From Lederbergia citrisecunda (lineage in GTDB: Bacteria; Bacillota; Bacilli; Bacillales; Bacillaceae_C), in NCBI RefSeq assembly GCF_018343695.1, contig NZ_JAGYPJ010000001.1:3943744-4007743 (forward strand): a stretch of 64,000 bases of DNA, written 5' to 3'. The position numbers and the translations under genes are program-made. Below the pieces are notes generated by a model, which had not been told where the DNA came from, made no database searches, and worked only from the letters and a program-made list of their open reading frames with translations. Below, piece by piece: positions 52,396 through 62,192 of the stretch; positions within the stretch are counted from its first letter, which is position 1; each line of letters starts with the position of its first letter.

Positions 52396-54612
52396 ATGAA
52401 TCAAGCTAAATTAAATGAATTTATATCGAACATGACGTTAGAAGAAAAAATTGATCAATTGTTGCAGTTAACGGGGGATTATTATAAGGGGTCTGATATT
52501 AGTACAGGACCTTCTAGCTACATGAAATTTGAAGAAGATACTGTGAATAATACAGGATCAATTTTAAATGTATTAGGTGCGAAAAAACTAAAACAGATCC
52601 AAACGGAATACTTGGAAAAGAATCGCCACAAAATCCCTTTGCTTTTTATGGCGGATATCATTAACGGCTATAAAACTATTTTTCCGATCCCGCTTGGACT
52701 TGGTAGTACATTTAATCCAGATTTGGTGCAAGAGAGTGCTGCAGTTGCTGCGAAGGAATCTGCTGCTTCAGGATTACATATTACTTTTTCACCAATGGTT
52801 GATTTAGTAAGAGACCCGCGTTGGGGAAGGGTGATGGAGTCAACTGGGGAAGATGTGTATTTGAATGGTCTTTTTGGTGCAGCGATGGTGAAAGGCTATC
52901 AGGGTGATTCCTTATCCGAAGAAGGTACACTTGCAGCCTGTGTAAAACACCTTGCCGCGTACGGTGCTCCAGAAGGTGGCCGTGACTACAATACAGTGGA
53001 TATGTCTGAAAGAACATTAAGGCAGCAATATTTACCGGCATATAAAGCTGCACTTGATGCAGGATGTGCAATGGTAATGACAGCATTCAACACGGTTGAT
53101 GGAATCCCTGCGACAGGTAATAAATGGTTAATGAGAGATCTTTTGAGAGATGAGTGGGGCTTTGAAGGTGTATTGATTTCAGATTATGCCGCGATTGCAG
53201 AACTGATGGCACATGGTGTAGCTGAAGATGGAGAAGAGGCGGCGAGACTTGCAATTGAAGCGGGCGTCGATATTGATATGGTTACACCTGTATATGTTCA
53301 TAATTTGAAAAAGTTGGTCGAAGAAGGAAAAATTTCGGAGCAATTGATCGATGAATCTGTGATGCGTGTCCTGCAATTGAAAAATCAATTAGGGCTCTTT
53401 GAAAATCCGTATCGTTTCGCGGATGAAGAAAAAGAAAAGGAATTAATTTTATGTGATGAACACCGTAGCTTAGCGAGAAAAATTGTAGGTGAATCATTAG
53501 TCCTTTTGAAAAATGAAGGTGCTCTACCTTTAAGTAAAAATAACCAGAACATTGCCTTTATAGGTCCGTATGTAGATAATAAAGCGCTAAGTGGTTTATG
53601 GTCCATCCATGGGGATACAGATCAAGTAGTCACATTAAAAGAAGCAGTATTGGAAAAAGTTGAAGGGTCACAATTTAGCTTTGCAAAAGGCAGTGAGATT
53701 TTAGATCCAGATACGAAAATTAGTGGATTCGCAAATGTGGTAGAACAAAAGGAATTCGATCCAAAAGCGGCTGAGGCTGATTTAAAGGAAGCGGTAGAAC
53801 TTGCTCGTAAGGCTGATGTTGTCGTTCTTGCGTTGGGCGAGCATTTTATCCAAAGTGGCGAAGGCGGAAGTAGGGCGGAAATCACATTACCTGAGATTCA
53901 ACTAGAATTATTTAGGAAGGTCCATGAAGTTAACCAGAATATTGTAGTCGTTTTATTTAATGGGAGACCACTTGATATAAAAGAAATTAATGAGAAGGCA
54001 AACGCAATTGTAGAAGCTTGGTTCCCGGGAACAGAGGGTGGAAACGGGATTGCAGATGTTCTATTTAATGATGTAAATCCTTCTGGGAAATTGTCGATGA
54101 GCTTTCCATACAGTGTTGGACAAATTCCTGTTTACTATAATGCTTTTACCACAGGTAGACCTTTAAAAAAGGGAGAGACTGGCCATCGCTTCCAATCAAG
54201 ATATACAGATATCCCAAATGAGCCATTATTTCCTTTTGGTTTTGGATTATCGTACACAGAATTCGAATATTCTGGCCTAACACTTGATAAGAAGCTACTG
54301 TCAGAAAATGAAAAACTAACTGTTTCTATATGGGTAAAAAATATAGGGAAGTATATAGGAAAAGAAACTGTCCAATTATACATCCAAGACTTGGCAGGAA
54401 GCGTTGTTCGACCTGTAAAAGAGTTAAAAGCAATCAAAAAGATCGAGCTTCAACCTGGTGAATCAAAAACGTTAGAATTTGATATTACGGAAGAAATACT
54501 AAGATTTTATACAGCAAGCATGTCATTTGAAAGTGAAAGTGGCAAATTTAAAGCTTACATAGGTTCCGATAGTGATACAGAATTGTTTGAAGTTTTTGAG
54601 CTGAAAAAGTGA
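52396..54612 (+). CDS. Beta-glucosidase, GH3 family
   Basis: 738 residues, no signal peptide. The N-terminal TIM barrel shows RDPRWGRVMES, the KHLAAYG motif and the nucleophile D263 in GVLISDYAAI. The second alpha/beta domain and a C-terminal fibronectin-III-like domain (about 640-735) complete the BglX plan. GGAGGG precedes the ATG. It cleaves beta-glucosides inside the cell. It starts 30 bp after the PTS gene and is followed by a terminator, so both likely form one operon. Confidence 0.92.
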   Translation: MNQAKLNEFISNMTLEEKIDQLLQLTGDYYKGSDISTGPSSYMKFEEDTVNNTGSILNVLGAKKLKQIQTEYLEKNRHKIPLLFMADIINGYKTIFPIPLGLGSTFNPDLVQESAAVAAKESAASGLHITFSPMVDLVRDPRWGRVMESTGEDVYLNGLFGAAMVKGYQGDSLSEEGTLAACVKHLAAYGAPEGGRDYNTVDMSERTLRQQYLPAYKAALDAGCAMVMTAFNTVDGIPATGNKWLMRDLLRDEWGFEGVLISDYAAIAELMAHGVAEDGEEAARLAIEAGVDIDMVTPVYVHNLKKLVEEGKISEQLIDESVMRVLQLKNQLGLFENPYRFADEEKEKELILCDEHRSLARKIVGESLVLLKNEGALPLSKNNQNIAFIGPYVDNKALSGLWSIHGDTDQVVTLKEAVLEKVEGSQFSFAKGSEILDPDTKISGFANVVEQKEFDPKAAEADLKEAVELARKADVVVLALGEHFIQSGEGGSRAEITLPEIQLELFRKVHEVNQNIVVVLFNGRPLDIKEINEKANAIVEAWFPGTEGGNGIADVLFNDVNPSGKLSMSFPYSVGQIPVYYNAFTTGRPLKKGETGHRFQSRYTDIPNEPLFPFGFGLSYTEFEYSGLTLDKKLLSENEKLTVSIWVKNIGKYIGKETVQLYIQDLAGSVVRPVKELKAIKKIELQPGESKTLEFDITEEILRFYTASMSFESESGKFKAYIGSDSDTELFEVFELKK

Positions 54613-54627
54613 AACTGAAAGTAAGAA

Positions 54628-54660
54628 GGACTCGCCTTTACAAAGGTGAGTCCATTTTAC
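54628..54660 (+). terminator. Terminator of the PTS-GH3 operon
   Basis: GGACTCGCC and GGTGAGTCC pair around TTTACAAA and are followed by ATTTTAC. Confidence 0.8.
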
Positions 54661-54742
54661 TAAAACAAAAAGTAAATTTTACAAAATATATTTTTTGTGT
54701 TTTACTAAAGGCAGAAAATAACTCGAAGCGAGGGGCATGGAA

Positions 54743-55705
54743 TTGGTTGGCATAAAGGACATTGCGAAAATGGCAGGTGTTTCTGTTTCTACAGTTTCCA
54801 ACGTGATCAACGGAAGGAAAAATGTTGGAAAAGAAACGAGGGAACGTATTTTACAAATTTGTGAAGAGGTAGGTTACCAGCCTAATTTAATTGGGAAAAG
54901 TTTGAAATCGGGAAAAACAAATACGATTGTCTTTAATTTCAGCGATTTTGAAAGAAATTTTTATTTAAAAATTATAAAGGGGATCAATGATTATTTATCT
55001 GAAAATGGCTTTGATTTAATCGTATGTACGACAAGTTCTAGCAAAAATTTCATGCGTAATAATTTTGCTAGAGGGGCTATTGTTTTAGATAAAAAAATGG
55101 ATAATGAATTCCTTGTTTCTGTTGCAGATGAACAGTTTCCAATCGTAGTCATGGATAGAATTGTTAACAACGATTACATTCAAAGCGTAATTGTTGAGAA
55201 CTATACTGTTATGTCTGAGCTTGTCCAAACCCTCATAAATAAAGGATTCCGTAATTTTGGGTATATTGGCGGGATTGAAAGTTCACTTGATCACCAAGAG
55301 CGATTTCAAGCATTTACTGACACGTTGAAGAATAATAATATTCCATTTCAAAGAACTCATTATTATTTTGGTGACTTTACTGAAGAAAGTGGATACCGTG
55401 CGGCCAATATTATTACTTTAAGTAACAATCTTCCTGAAATATTAGTTTGCTCAAACGACAATATGGCGATAGGTGCGATGAAAGCATTGAAAGAAAGTAA
55501 TTATTCTGTACCAGGGGATATTTCTGTTACAGGATTTGATGATGCGACTGCTGCGGAGACATATGAGCTAACTACAGTAGCGATTCCCCGTTATGAGAGT
55601 GGCTATTTAGCAGCTAAGGAATTAGTGGAAATGATTCAAGGGACAAGAAATAAAGATATCTTTAAAATTTCAGCAAAAATAAAATGGCGAAATACAGTAA
55701 AATAA
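54743..55705 (+). CDS. LacI-family regulator of the sugar operon
   Basis: 320 residues from TTG 54743, 7 nt after GAGGGG; an ATG two codons earlier is too close to that site. GIKDIAKMAGVSVSTVSNVING is the LacI helix-turn-helix and hinge lead-in, followed by a periplasmic-binding-type effector domain (about 60-320). It is likely to repress the solute-binding-protein operon, and perhaps the PTS-GH3 genes, until a sugar binds. Confidence 0.9.
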   Translation: MVGIKDIAKMAGVSVSTVSNVINGRKNVGKETRERILQICEEVGYQPNLIGKSLKSGKTNTIVFNFSDFERNFYLKIIKGINDYLSENGFDLIVCTTSSSKNFMRNNFARGAIVLDKKMDNEFLVSVADEQFPIVVMDRIVNNDYIQSVIVENYTVMSELVQTLINKGFRNFGYIGGIESSLDHQERFQAFTDTLKNNNIPFQRTHYYFGDFTEESGYRAANIITLSNNLPEILVCSNDNMAIGAMKALKESNYSVPGDISVTGFDDATAAETYELTTVAIPRYESGYLAAKELVEMIQGTRNKDIFKISAKIKWRNTVK

Positions 55706-55812
55706 AAAACTTCATTCGGTAAAAAGTTTTACTAGGAAAACGAATGCACATGCCTATATTTTATTAAAAACCCCCGAAAAAGTGGTAAAAAATAATAAAA
55801 AGATAAAATTTA

Positions 55813-55858
55813 TTGACTTTTTTATTACAGGACTTAAAATATAGGTATAACGTTTTAT
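55813..55858 (+). promoter_or_regulatory. Promoter and candidate LacI operator of the ABC/GH65 operon
   Basis: TTGACT (55813-55818), 16 bp, TAAAAT (55835-55840). Immediately downstream TATAACGTTTTATC (about 55845-55858) is an imperfect palindrome centred on CG, the usual form of LacI-family sites. Operator assignment is inferred. Confidence 0.55.
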
Positions 55859-55877
55859 CAAAAAAGGGGGACGCATG

Positions 55878-57101
55878 ATGAAGAAAGCGTTTAGCTTAAT
55901 ATCTATTATTCTACTGATGTCGATGGTCTTATTAGCAGCATGTGGTGGAAAAAACTCAAAAGCTGGAGATAAGATTGTTATTTTTCAATCAAAGGTTGAA
56001 ATTACCGATCAATTGAAAGCACTTGCGAAGGACTACGAAAAAGAAAAAGGCGTCAAAGTTGAAATTTGGGAAACAACTGGTGATGACTATTATCAACAGT
56101 TGAAAACAAAATTATCTAGTAAACAAGGTCCTACGATTTTCACGCTGGGAGGACAAACAGAAGGAGAACAACTTAAGTCATACGAATATGATCTTAGCAA
56201 TCAAGATTTCATGAAAAATGTTGCTCCTGAAAAAGAGTTAGTAATCGATGGTAAAAAAGTTGGGCTTCCATATGGGATTGAAGGATATGGCCTCGTTTAC
56301 AACAAAAGCTTAGTAAAAGCTGAAAATGTAAAAGACTATGATTCATTCAATAAAACATTAAAAGATCTTAAAGCTGAAGGCGTTAACGGTCTTGGATTGT
56401 CACAAGAAAGCTATTTCTTAATCGCTCATATTTTAAATACTCCATTTGCACTTTTAGATGACCCAGAAGCTTTTATTGAAAAACTAAATAAAGGCGAAGT
56501 GAAAATGGCAGATACAAAAGAGTTCCAAGAGTTTGCTAAGTTCATGGAATCCATCAGAGCAGAATCATATAACCCACTTGAATATAACTATGATAAGCAA
56601 ATTGGGGATTTTGCTACAGGAAAAACAGCTATGATTCACCAAGGAAACTGGGCATATGGAATGTTTAAAGACTATGGTGATTTAGGTTTTGACATGGGTA
56701 TGCTTCCATTACCATTAATGGGCAATGATAAAATTTCAGTTGGTGTTCCAAGTTATTGGGCAGTAAATGCGGATGCAGACCAAAAAGAAATTGATGCAGC
56801 ATTAGATTTCTTGAATTGGTTTACAACTAGTGAGACTGGACAACATTATATTGTTGATGAATTTGGATTCATTCCAGCGATGACTAATATCGAAGCGAAA
56901 AATTTAGACCCACTTTCAAAAGACCTTTTACAAGCATCTAACTCTGGGAAATCAATTCCTTGGACATTTAATTTATGGCCAGCTGGAATTGTAGATGCGG
57001 ACCTAGCTCCTGCTACACAGGAATTCTTTATCAATAAAGATATGACGGGTCAACAATTCATAGAGTCTCTTGATGCAGCATGGGCAAATGCGACTAAATA
57101 A
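55878..57101 (+). CDS. ABC sugar importer, solute-binding lipoprotein
   Basis: 407 residues. Signal peptide with lipobox LLAAC (C22 from the second ATG, which is 6 nt after GGGGGA). Family 1 (MalE-like) binding-protein features: YEKEKGVKVEIWETTGDDYYQQLKTKL at the N-terminus, GLPYGIEGYGLVYNK, and FATGKTAMIHQGNWAYGMF in the centre. Captures an oligosaccharide for the two permeases encoded downstream. Confidence 0.92.
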   Translation: MKKAFSLISIILLMSMVLLAACGGKNSKAGDKIVIFQSKVEITDQLKALAKDYEKEKGVKVEIWETTGDDYYQQLKTKLSSKQGPTIFTLGGQTEGEQLKSYEYDLSNQDFMKNVAPEKELVIDGKKVGLPYGIEGYGLVYNKSLVKAENVKDYDSFNKTLKDLKAEGVNGLGLSQESYFLIAHILNTPFALLDDPEAFIEKLNKGEVKMADTKEFQEFAKFMESIRAESYNPLEYNYDKQIGDFATGKTAMIHQGNWAYGMFKDYGDLGFDMGMLPLPLMGNDKISVGVPSYWAVNADADQKEIDAALDFLNWFTTSETGQHYIVDEFGFIPAMTNIEAKNLDPLSKDLLQASNSGKSIPWTFNLWPAGIVDADLAPATQEFFINKDMTGQQFIESLDAAWANATK

Positions 57102-57253
57102 TAAGTTATAAGAATAGCGCAAGCGCTTGTTTATCGACGTACAAACTTCAGGACCCAAGACTTGCTATAAAGGAAACACTCAGCGATGTTGACTTAACGT
57201 AGGGAAGAGGAAAAGGAGTTTAAAAGTCTATAGGTGCTTAAGCTAGACAAAAT

Positions 57254-57303
57254 AAAAAGCCTAACATCGAGTATAGCAATAGATGATGTTAGGCTCTTTT
57301 ATT
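57254..57303 (+). terminator. Hairpin inside the 378-bp spacer between the binding protein and permease genes
   Basis: AAGCCTAACATC and GATGTTAGGCT pair around a 16-nt loop and end CTTTTATT. It may lower expression of the permeases relative to the binding protein. The spacer (57102-57479) also begins with an AGCGCAAGCGCTTG palindrome and contains GTGCTTAAGCTAGAC; it may be a dispersed repeat element. Confidence 0.7.
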
Positions 57304-57479
57304 ACATGGACAGATTGCTGATCTTAAAAGTCCCATTTAATAATGGAGTCTTTCATTTCCGACGCATAGCCCCATATGGTTAAAAAACAGTTAAAAATTC
57401 CTCAGGTCTTATGTGTATTAAGGCTTCCAAAGATACTTCCGCTATTCTTGTTTCTTAAGAATTTGAAAGAAGGGTTAAT

Positions 57480-58355
57480 ATGAAACGAAAAAAAGATAAA
57501 GCGTGGTTTGCTTTATTCACCGTGCCAACACTGATTGTCTTTGTGACAGTAGTCATCATTCCTTTTTTTATAGGGATCTATTATTCCTTTTTTAGCTGGG
57601 ATGGAATTCCGGCAAACCCGAAGATTTTTGTTGGATTTGAAAACTATGCCAAGTTATTTGGAGAAAAACGCTTTTTGACTTCTGCTTGGTTGACAACTAA
57701 GTTTACGGTCATGACGCTTATAGCTGTCAACGTCATAGGACTCGGTCTTGCATTACTCGTAACGACAAAATTAAAGGTTCGAAATGTAGCTCGATCGATG
57801 TTTTTTATGCCTAACCTAATTGGTGGATTAATTCTAGGTTATATCTGGAAATTTATTTTCTCGGACGCTTTTCTCATCATGGGTGAAGTAACAGGATTTA
57901 AGTCCATTTTCTTTAACTGGATGATTGATCCAAAATACTCTTTATATGCAATGGTTATTGTGTTTACATGGCAAATGGCTGGATATGTAATGATCATTTA
58001 CATTGCCGGAATCGGCTCAATACCGGAAGACGTATTAGAAGCTGCGAAGGTTGATGGAGCGAATTTTTGGCAAAAGCTCACTAAAATTACCTTCCCACTG
58101 TTAATGCCATCCTTTACGATTTGTTTATTTTTATCAGTATCAAACTCATTCAAAATATTCGATGTGAACCTCTCGTTAACGGGCGGTGGTCCGAACAATG
58201 CTACAGAAATGATGGCAATGAATATTTTTAATGAGATTTTTGGATATAACAACTTCGGTTATGGTCAATCGAAAGCAATTATTTTCTTTATTATTGTTGC
58301 TGCGATCACATTGACGCAAGTGGCCATTACGAAAAAGAAAGAGGTTGAAATGTAA
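57480..58355 (+). CDS. ABC sugar permease, MalF-like
   Basis: 291 residues, six spans. The cytoplasmic EAA loop EDVLEAAKVDGANFWQKLTKITFPLL (around residues 181-206) docks the ATPase. AGAAGGG precedes the ATG. Stop and next start overlap (TAATG). The operon holds no ATPase, so a shared MsmX-type protein must energise it. Confidence 0.93.
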   Translation: MKRKKDKAWFALFTVPTLIVFVTVVIIPFFIGIYYSFFSWDGIPANPKIFVGFENYAKLFGEKRFLTSAWLTTKFTVMTLIAVNVIGLGLALLVTTKLKVRNVARSMFFMPNLIGGLILGYIWKFIFSDAFLIMGEVTGFKSIFFNWMIDPKYSLYAMVIVFTWQMAGYVMIIYIAGIGSIPEDVLEAAKVDGANFWQKLTKITFPLLMPSFTICLFLSVSNSFKIFDVNLSLTGGGPNNATEMMAMNIFNEIFGYNNFGYGQSKAIIFFIIVAAITLTQVAITKKKEVEM

Positions 58356-59191
58356 TGAAGAAAATAGGGAGGTTTTTATTAGGATTCTTAGTTATTGCCC
58401 TCGGACTTGTCTATTTGTCACCTATTTATATTATGTTGGTCAACTCTTTCAAAAACCGAGCAGAATTATACGAAAATACTTTAGCTTTACCTTCGTCTTT
58501 TGACTTTAAGTATTATGTACAAGCAATGGAGAAAATGGACTTTCTACAGTCATTTTTCAATTCCTTGTTCATAACAATCGTTTCTTGTTTGTTAATTGTA
58601 CTATTCTCATCGATGACAGCGTGGATGTTAGTAAGAACAAATGATAAGCTCAGTAAAATTATCTTTATGACGTTTGTGGCGACGATGCTTATTCCATTCC
58701 AAACTCTCATGATGCCTTTGATGCAATTTATGGGAAAAATCCGAGATGTATTAGGAATCCCGATGCTGAATACTCATGGTGGGTTGATTTTCATGTACAT
58801 TGGTTTTGGTGCAAGTATGGCCGTTTTCCTGTACCACGGATTTATCAAATCGATTCCAGTGTCATTGGAAGAAGCGGCGCTTTTAGATGGTTGCTCAAAA
58901 TTCGGGATTTTTTGGAGAATCGTATTTCCACTTCTCAAGCCGATTACCGTTACAGTCATCATCTTAGACGTAATTTGGATTTGGAACGATTACTTACTTC
59001 CATCTCTTGTACTTTCTGATCGTGCTTTACGAACCATTCCGCTTTCTACTGCTTCCTTCTTTGGACAGTTTACAATCCAATGGAATTTAGCAATGGCGGG
59101 ACTTACATTAACAATCATTCCGGTTGTCATTTTCTATGCAGCTGCTCAAAAGCATATTATTAAAGGCGTTGCCTCCGGAAGTGTCAAATAA
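58355..59191 (+). CDS. ABC sugar permease, MalG-like
   Basis: 278 residues, six spans. EAA loop SLEEAALLDGCSKFGIFWRIVFPLLKP near residues 168-194. Second half of the importer channel; translation is coupled to the MalF-like gene by one-base overlap. Confidence 0.93.
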   Translation: MKKIGRFLLGFLVIALGLVYLSPIYIMLVNSFKNRAELYENTLALPSSFDFKYYVQAMEKMDFLQSFFNSLFITIVSCLLIVLFSSMTAWMLVRTNDKLSKIIFMTFVATMLIPFQTLMMPLMQFMGKIRDVLGIPMLNTHGGLIFMYIGFGASMAVFLYHGFIKSIPVSLEEAALLDGCSKFGIFWRIVFPLLKPITVTVIILDVIWIWNDYLLPSLVLSDRALRTIPLSTASFFGQFTIQWNLAMAGLTLTIIPVVIFYAAAQKHIIKGVASGSVK

Positions 59192-59214
59192 AATATCCGA
59201 AAGGGTTTGTCATA

Positions 59215-61506
59215 ATGAATAAGTATCTGTTTGAAATTAATGATTTTAGTACCGACAATGACGACTTAATGCTTCATGAAACATTATTTCATAACGCAAA
59301 TGGTTACTTAGGAATACGTTCTAATTATGAAGAAGGATATCCGGAGCGTTACAACTCGATTCGAGGTACGTATATTAACGGATTCTACGATTTTGCAGAA
59401 ATGAAACAGGCTGAAAAGCTATATGGCTTTGTGGAAGAAAAACAAACGATGGTAAATATCGTGGATACACAAGGAATCAAGCTAGTCATTGATGGGGAAG
59501 AATTTAGTCTATTTCAAGGGACTGTTTTAAAAAGCACGAGAACATTGGACATGAGAAAAGGGATTACAAAAAGAACGATTCTTTGGCGTTCACCTAGTAA
59601 TCGCGAAGTAGAGATCGTCATTACAAGAATGGCATCCTTTACGATGTTGCCTCTGTTTACGATTGATTACAAAGTGACAGCTAAGAATTTTTCAGGTGAA
59701 GTAACATTCATTTCTACTCATATCGGCAATGTGCAAAATTATTTTAATCCCGACGATCCGCGAGTTGCTGCGGAAAGCTTTCAGCACATTCATGTTGAAA
59801 ATACAGAGGTGCAAGATGGTGTTTCCATCATTTCATCGAAAACGTCAAAATCAAATCTGAATGTTTGGTCTGCTGTGAAAAATGAATTGTCAAAAGAGGC
59901 AAAAGTTCAACAACATGTTCATCCTCATTCGATAGAATGTGAGATTACAGCAGAGATTGATCAGGACGAAGCAGTGTCACTCTATAAATATACGATTTTG
60001 TGTGATTCCATTCGCTATGAAAATGGACAAGAGCAAGCTTTGAAGTTAATGAACGAAGCTACGACAAAGACATTAGTGGGATTATACGAAGAACAAGAAG
60101 AGTTTTTAAATCGCTATTGGGAAAGTGCGAGTGTTGATGTAGATGGTGATGATGAGCTAAGCATGGCCATTTATTATAATCAGTACCAACTACTGCAATC
60201 TGTAGGAAAAGATCGCTTCAGTAACGTTGCGGCAAAAGGCCTTAGTGGTGAAGGATATGAAGGTCATTATTTCTGGGATACAGAGATGTATATCCAGCCT
60301 TTCTTCTTATTAACTCAACCGGATATTGTAAAAAATTTGATTGAATACAGGTACAATATTTTGGATTCAGCAAGAGAGCATGCAAAAATCATGGGCCACA
60401 GCAAAGGTGCTTTATATCCATGGAGAACGATTATGGGGAAAGAGTGCTCCGGCTACTACCCTTCCGGCTCAGCGCAATACCATATTAATGGTGATATCGC
60501 TTATTCCGTCATTAATTATTATCTCGTTACGAAGGATCTTGATTTTATTGCAGATAAAGGTGCGGAAGTAATATTTGAAACAGCAAGGTTATGGCTTGAT
60601 GTAGGACATTTCCACGACGGCAAATTTATGATCCACAATGTAACTGGGCCAGACGAATATACTTGTGTTGTGAACAATAACTACTACACAAATACACTTG
60701 CTCAGCATAACTTGAAGTGGGCTGTGAAGTTTTACGAGCTTCTAGAGGCGGAAAATCTTACATCATCCGTAATTGAAAAAATCGGCTTGGAACGTAGCGA
60801 AATTGAAACGTTTAAACAGGCAGCTGAACAAATGTATTTGCCTTATAATGAGGAAATGGATATTAATCCTCAAGATGATTCGTTTTTATCTAAGAAAGTA
60901 TGGGATTTTGAAAATACACCAAAAGATAAATATCCATTGCTTTTACATTATCATCCGCTTCATTTATATCGCCATCAAGTTTGTAAGCAGGCGGATACCG
61001 TGTTGGCGCATTTTATTTTAGAAGACGCTCAAAGCTTAAGTACAATTGAAAATTCCTTTGCTTATTATGAAAAAATTACAACGCATGATTCATCCTTATC
61101 CACTTGCATTTACAGTATTGTCGCGTCGAAATTGAAACAATATGACAAGGCGTATGAGTATTTTGGAGAATCTGCAAAACTCGATTTATTTAATACTCAT
61201 AAAAATACAAAAGACGGCATCCATACTGCTAATATGGGTGGGAACTATATGGCAATTGTCTATGGTTTCGGAGGTTTGCGTATTAAGGAAAACGGCTTGC
61301 ATTTTGCTCCTGCCTTGCCAGAAAAATGGACAGGTTACAACTTTAAAGTCCGCTTTGAAGACAGTGTGATTTTTGTGAAAGTCGAAGGCGACAATTGCAC
61401 ATTCTCATTACAAAATGGAAGTGAGAAGTCTATTCATGTTTATGGGAAAACGTATGAACTGAAGGACAGCCTCGTCATTCCGTTGGAGGAGAAGAGTCAT
61501 GCCTAA
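59215..61506 (+). CDS. GH65 disaccharide phosphorylase
   Basis: 763 residues, full length: N-terminal beta-sandwich (about 1-270), helical linker, (alpha/alpha)6 barrel and C-terminal sheet. GHYFWDTEMY (350-359) is the substrate loop, E481 in NVTGPDEYTC the general acid, and HTANMGGNYMAIVYGFGGLRI the phosphate site. It cleaves an alpha-glucoside with phosphate to beta-glucose-1-phosphate plus a sugar. TCVVNNNYYTN after the acid differs from classical maltose phosphorylases, so kojibiose, nigerose or another linkage is possible. Confidence 0.9.
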   Translation: MNKYLFEINDFSTDNDDLMLHETLFHNANGYLGIRSNYEEGYPERYNSIRGTYINGFYDFAEMKQAEKLYGFVEEKQTMVNIVDTQGIKLVIDGEEFSLFQGTVLKSTRTLDMRKGITKRTILWRSPSNREVEIVITRMASFTMLPLFTIDYKVTAKNFSGEVTFISTHIGNVQNYFNPDDPRVAAESFQHIHVENTEVQDGVSIISSKTSKSNLNVWSAVKNELSKEAKVQQHVHPHSIECEITAEIDQDEAVSLYKYTILCDSIRYENGQEQALKLMNEATTKTLVGLYEEQEEFLNRYWESASVDVDGDDELSMAIYYNQYQLLQSVGKDRFSNVAAKGLSGEGYEGHYFWDTEMYIQPFFLLTQPDIVKNLIEYRYNILDSAREHAKIMGHSKGALYPWRTIMGKECSGYYPSGSAQYHINGDIAYSVINYYLVTKDLDFIADKGAEVIFETARLWLDVGHFHDGKFMIHNVTGPDEYTCVVNNNYYTNTLAQHNLKWAVKFYELLEAENLTSSVIEKIGLERSEIETFKQAAEQMYLPYNEEMDINPQDDSFLSKKVWDFENTPKDKYPLLLHYHPLHLYRHQVCKQADTVLAHFILEDAQSLSTIENSFAYYEKITTHDSSLSTCIYSIVASKLKQYDKAYEYFGESAKLDLFNTHKNTKDGIHTANMGGNYMAIVYGFGGLRIKENGLHFAPALPEKWTGYNFKVRFEDSVIFVKVEGDNCTFSLQNGSEKSIHVYGKTYELKDSLVIPLEEKSHA

Positions 61507-62146
61507 TAAATGCGCGATTTTTGACTTAGACGGTGTGCTTGTCGATACAGCAAAATATCATTACCTAGCATGGAAAGAACTTGCTGAAAAATTAGGTTTT
61601 GAATTTACCCTTGAGCATAACGAAATGCTAAAAGGGGTCTCAAGAATGACCTCTTTGGATATTTTGCTAGAAGTTGGTCATATGAAAGACGCTTTTACAG
61701 AAGAAGAAAAAGTAAAAATGGCAACTGAAAAAAATAATCGATATGTCGAATATATTTCCAATATCGATGAATCAGAAATTTTGGACGGTGCCCTTCCTTT
61801 ATTACAGGAGTTAAAACAAAAGGGAATCAAAATCGCTCTTGGCTCAGCAAGTAAAAACGCCCAAATCATTTTGAAAAATGTGGGGCTTGAAAAATACTTT
61901 GATGTGATCGTGGACGGAAATTCAGTTTCTAAGGCGAAACCAGACCCTGAAGTATTTACGCTTGGGGCTAAAACGCTGGGCATTCCTTATGAAGAGTGTG
62001 TCGTTTTTGAAGACTCACAGGCAGGTTTGGAAGCAGCTAAAATTGTTGGGATGCTCGCGGTTGGTGTCGGTCAAGAAAAGGATTTAACCAATGCAGATGT
62101 CGTGTATTCATCTTTAAAAGATTTTAAGATAGAGCAATACTTTTAA
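61499..62146 (+). CDS. pgmB: Beta-phosphoglucomutase
   Basis: 215 residues, HAD family. D9 (nucleophile) and D11 in FDLDGVLVDTAKYHYLAWKEL; the cap recognises the ring; GSASKNAQ holds the Ser, and VFEDSQAGLEAAK the metal aspartates. Converts beta-glucose-1-phosphate to glucose-6-phosphate. The start overlaps the GH65 end by 8 bp, with GGAGGAG inside that gene, which confirms the shared pathway. Confidence 0.95.
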   Translation: MPNKCAIFDLDGVLVDTAKYHYLAWKELAEKLGFEFTLEHNEMLKGVSRMTSLDILLEVGHMKDAFTEEEKVKMATEKNNRYVEYISNIDESEILDGALPLLQELKQKGIKIALGSASKNAQIILKNVGLEKYFDVIVDGNSVSKAKPDPEVFTLGAKTLGIPYEECVVFEDSQAGLEAAKIVGMLAVGVGQEKDLTNADVVYSSLKDFKIEQYF

Positions 62147-62148
62147 AC

Positions 62149-62192
62149 AAAAAGATCGTAAGGGAGGAAGTATCTAACCTTACGATCTTTTT
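62149..62192. terminator. Bidirectional terminator after pgmB
   Basis: AAAAAGATCGTAAGG and CCTTACGATCTTTTT are perfect 15-bp arms. Its right arm touches the stop codon of the convergent gene. Confidence 0.9.
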
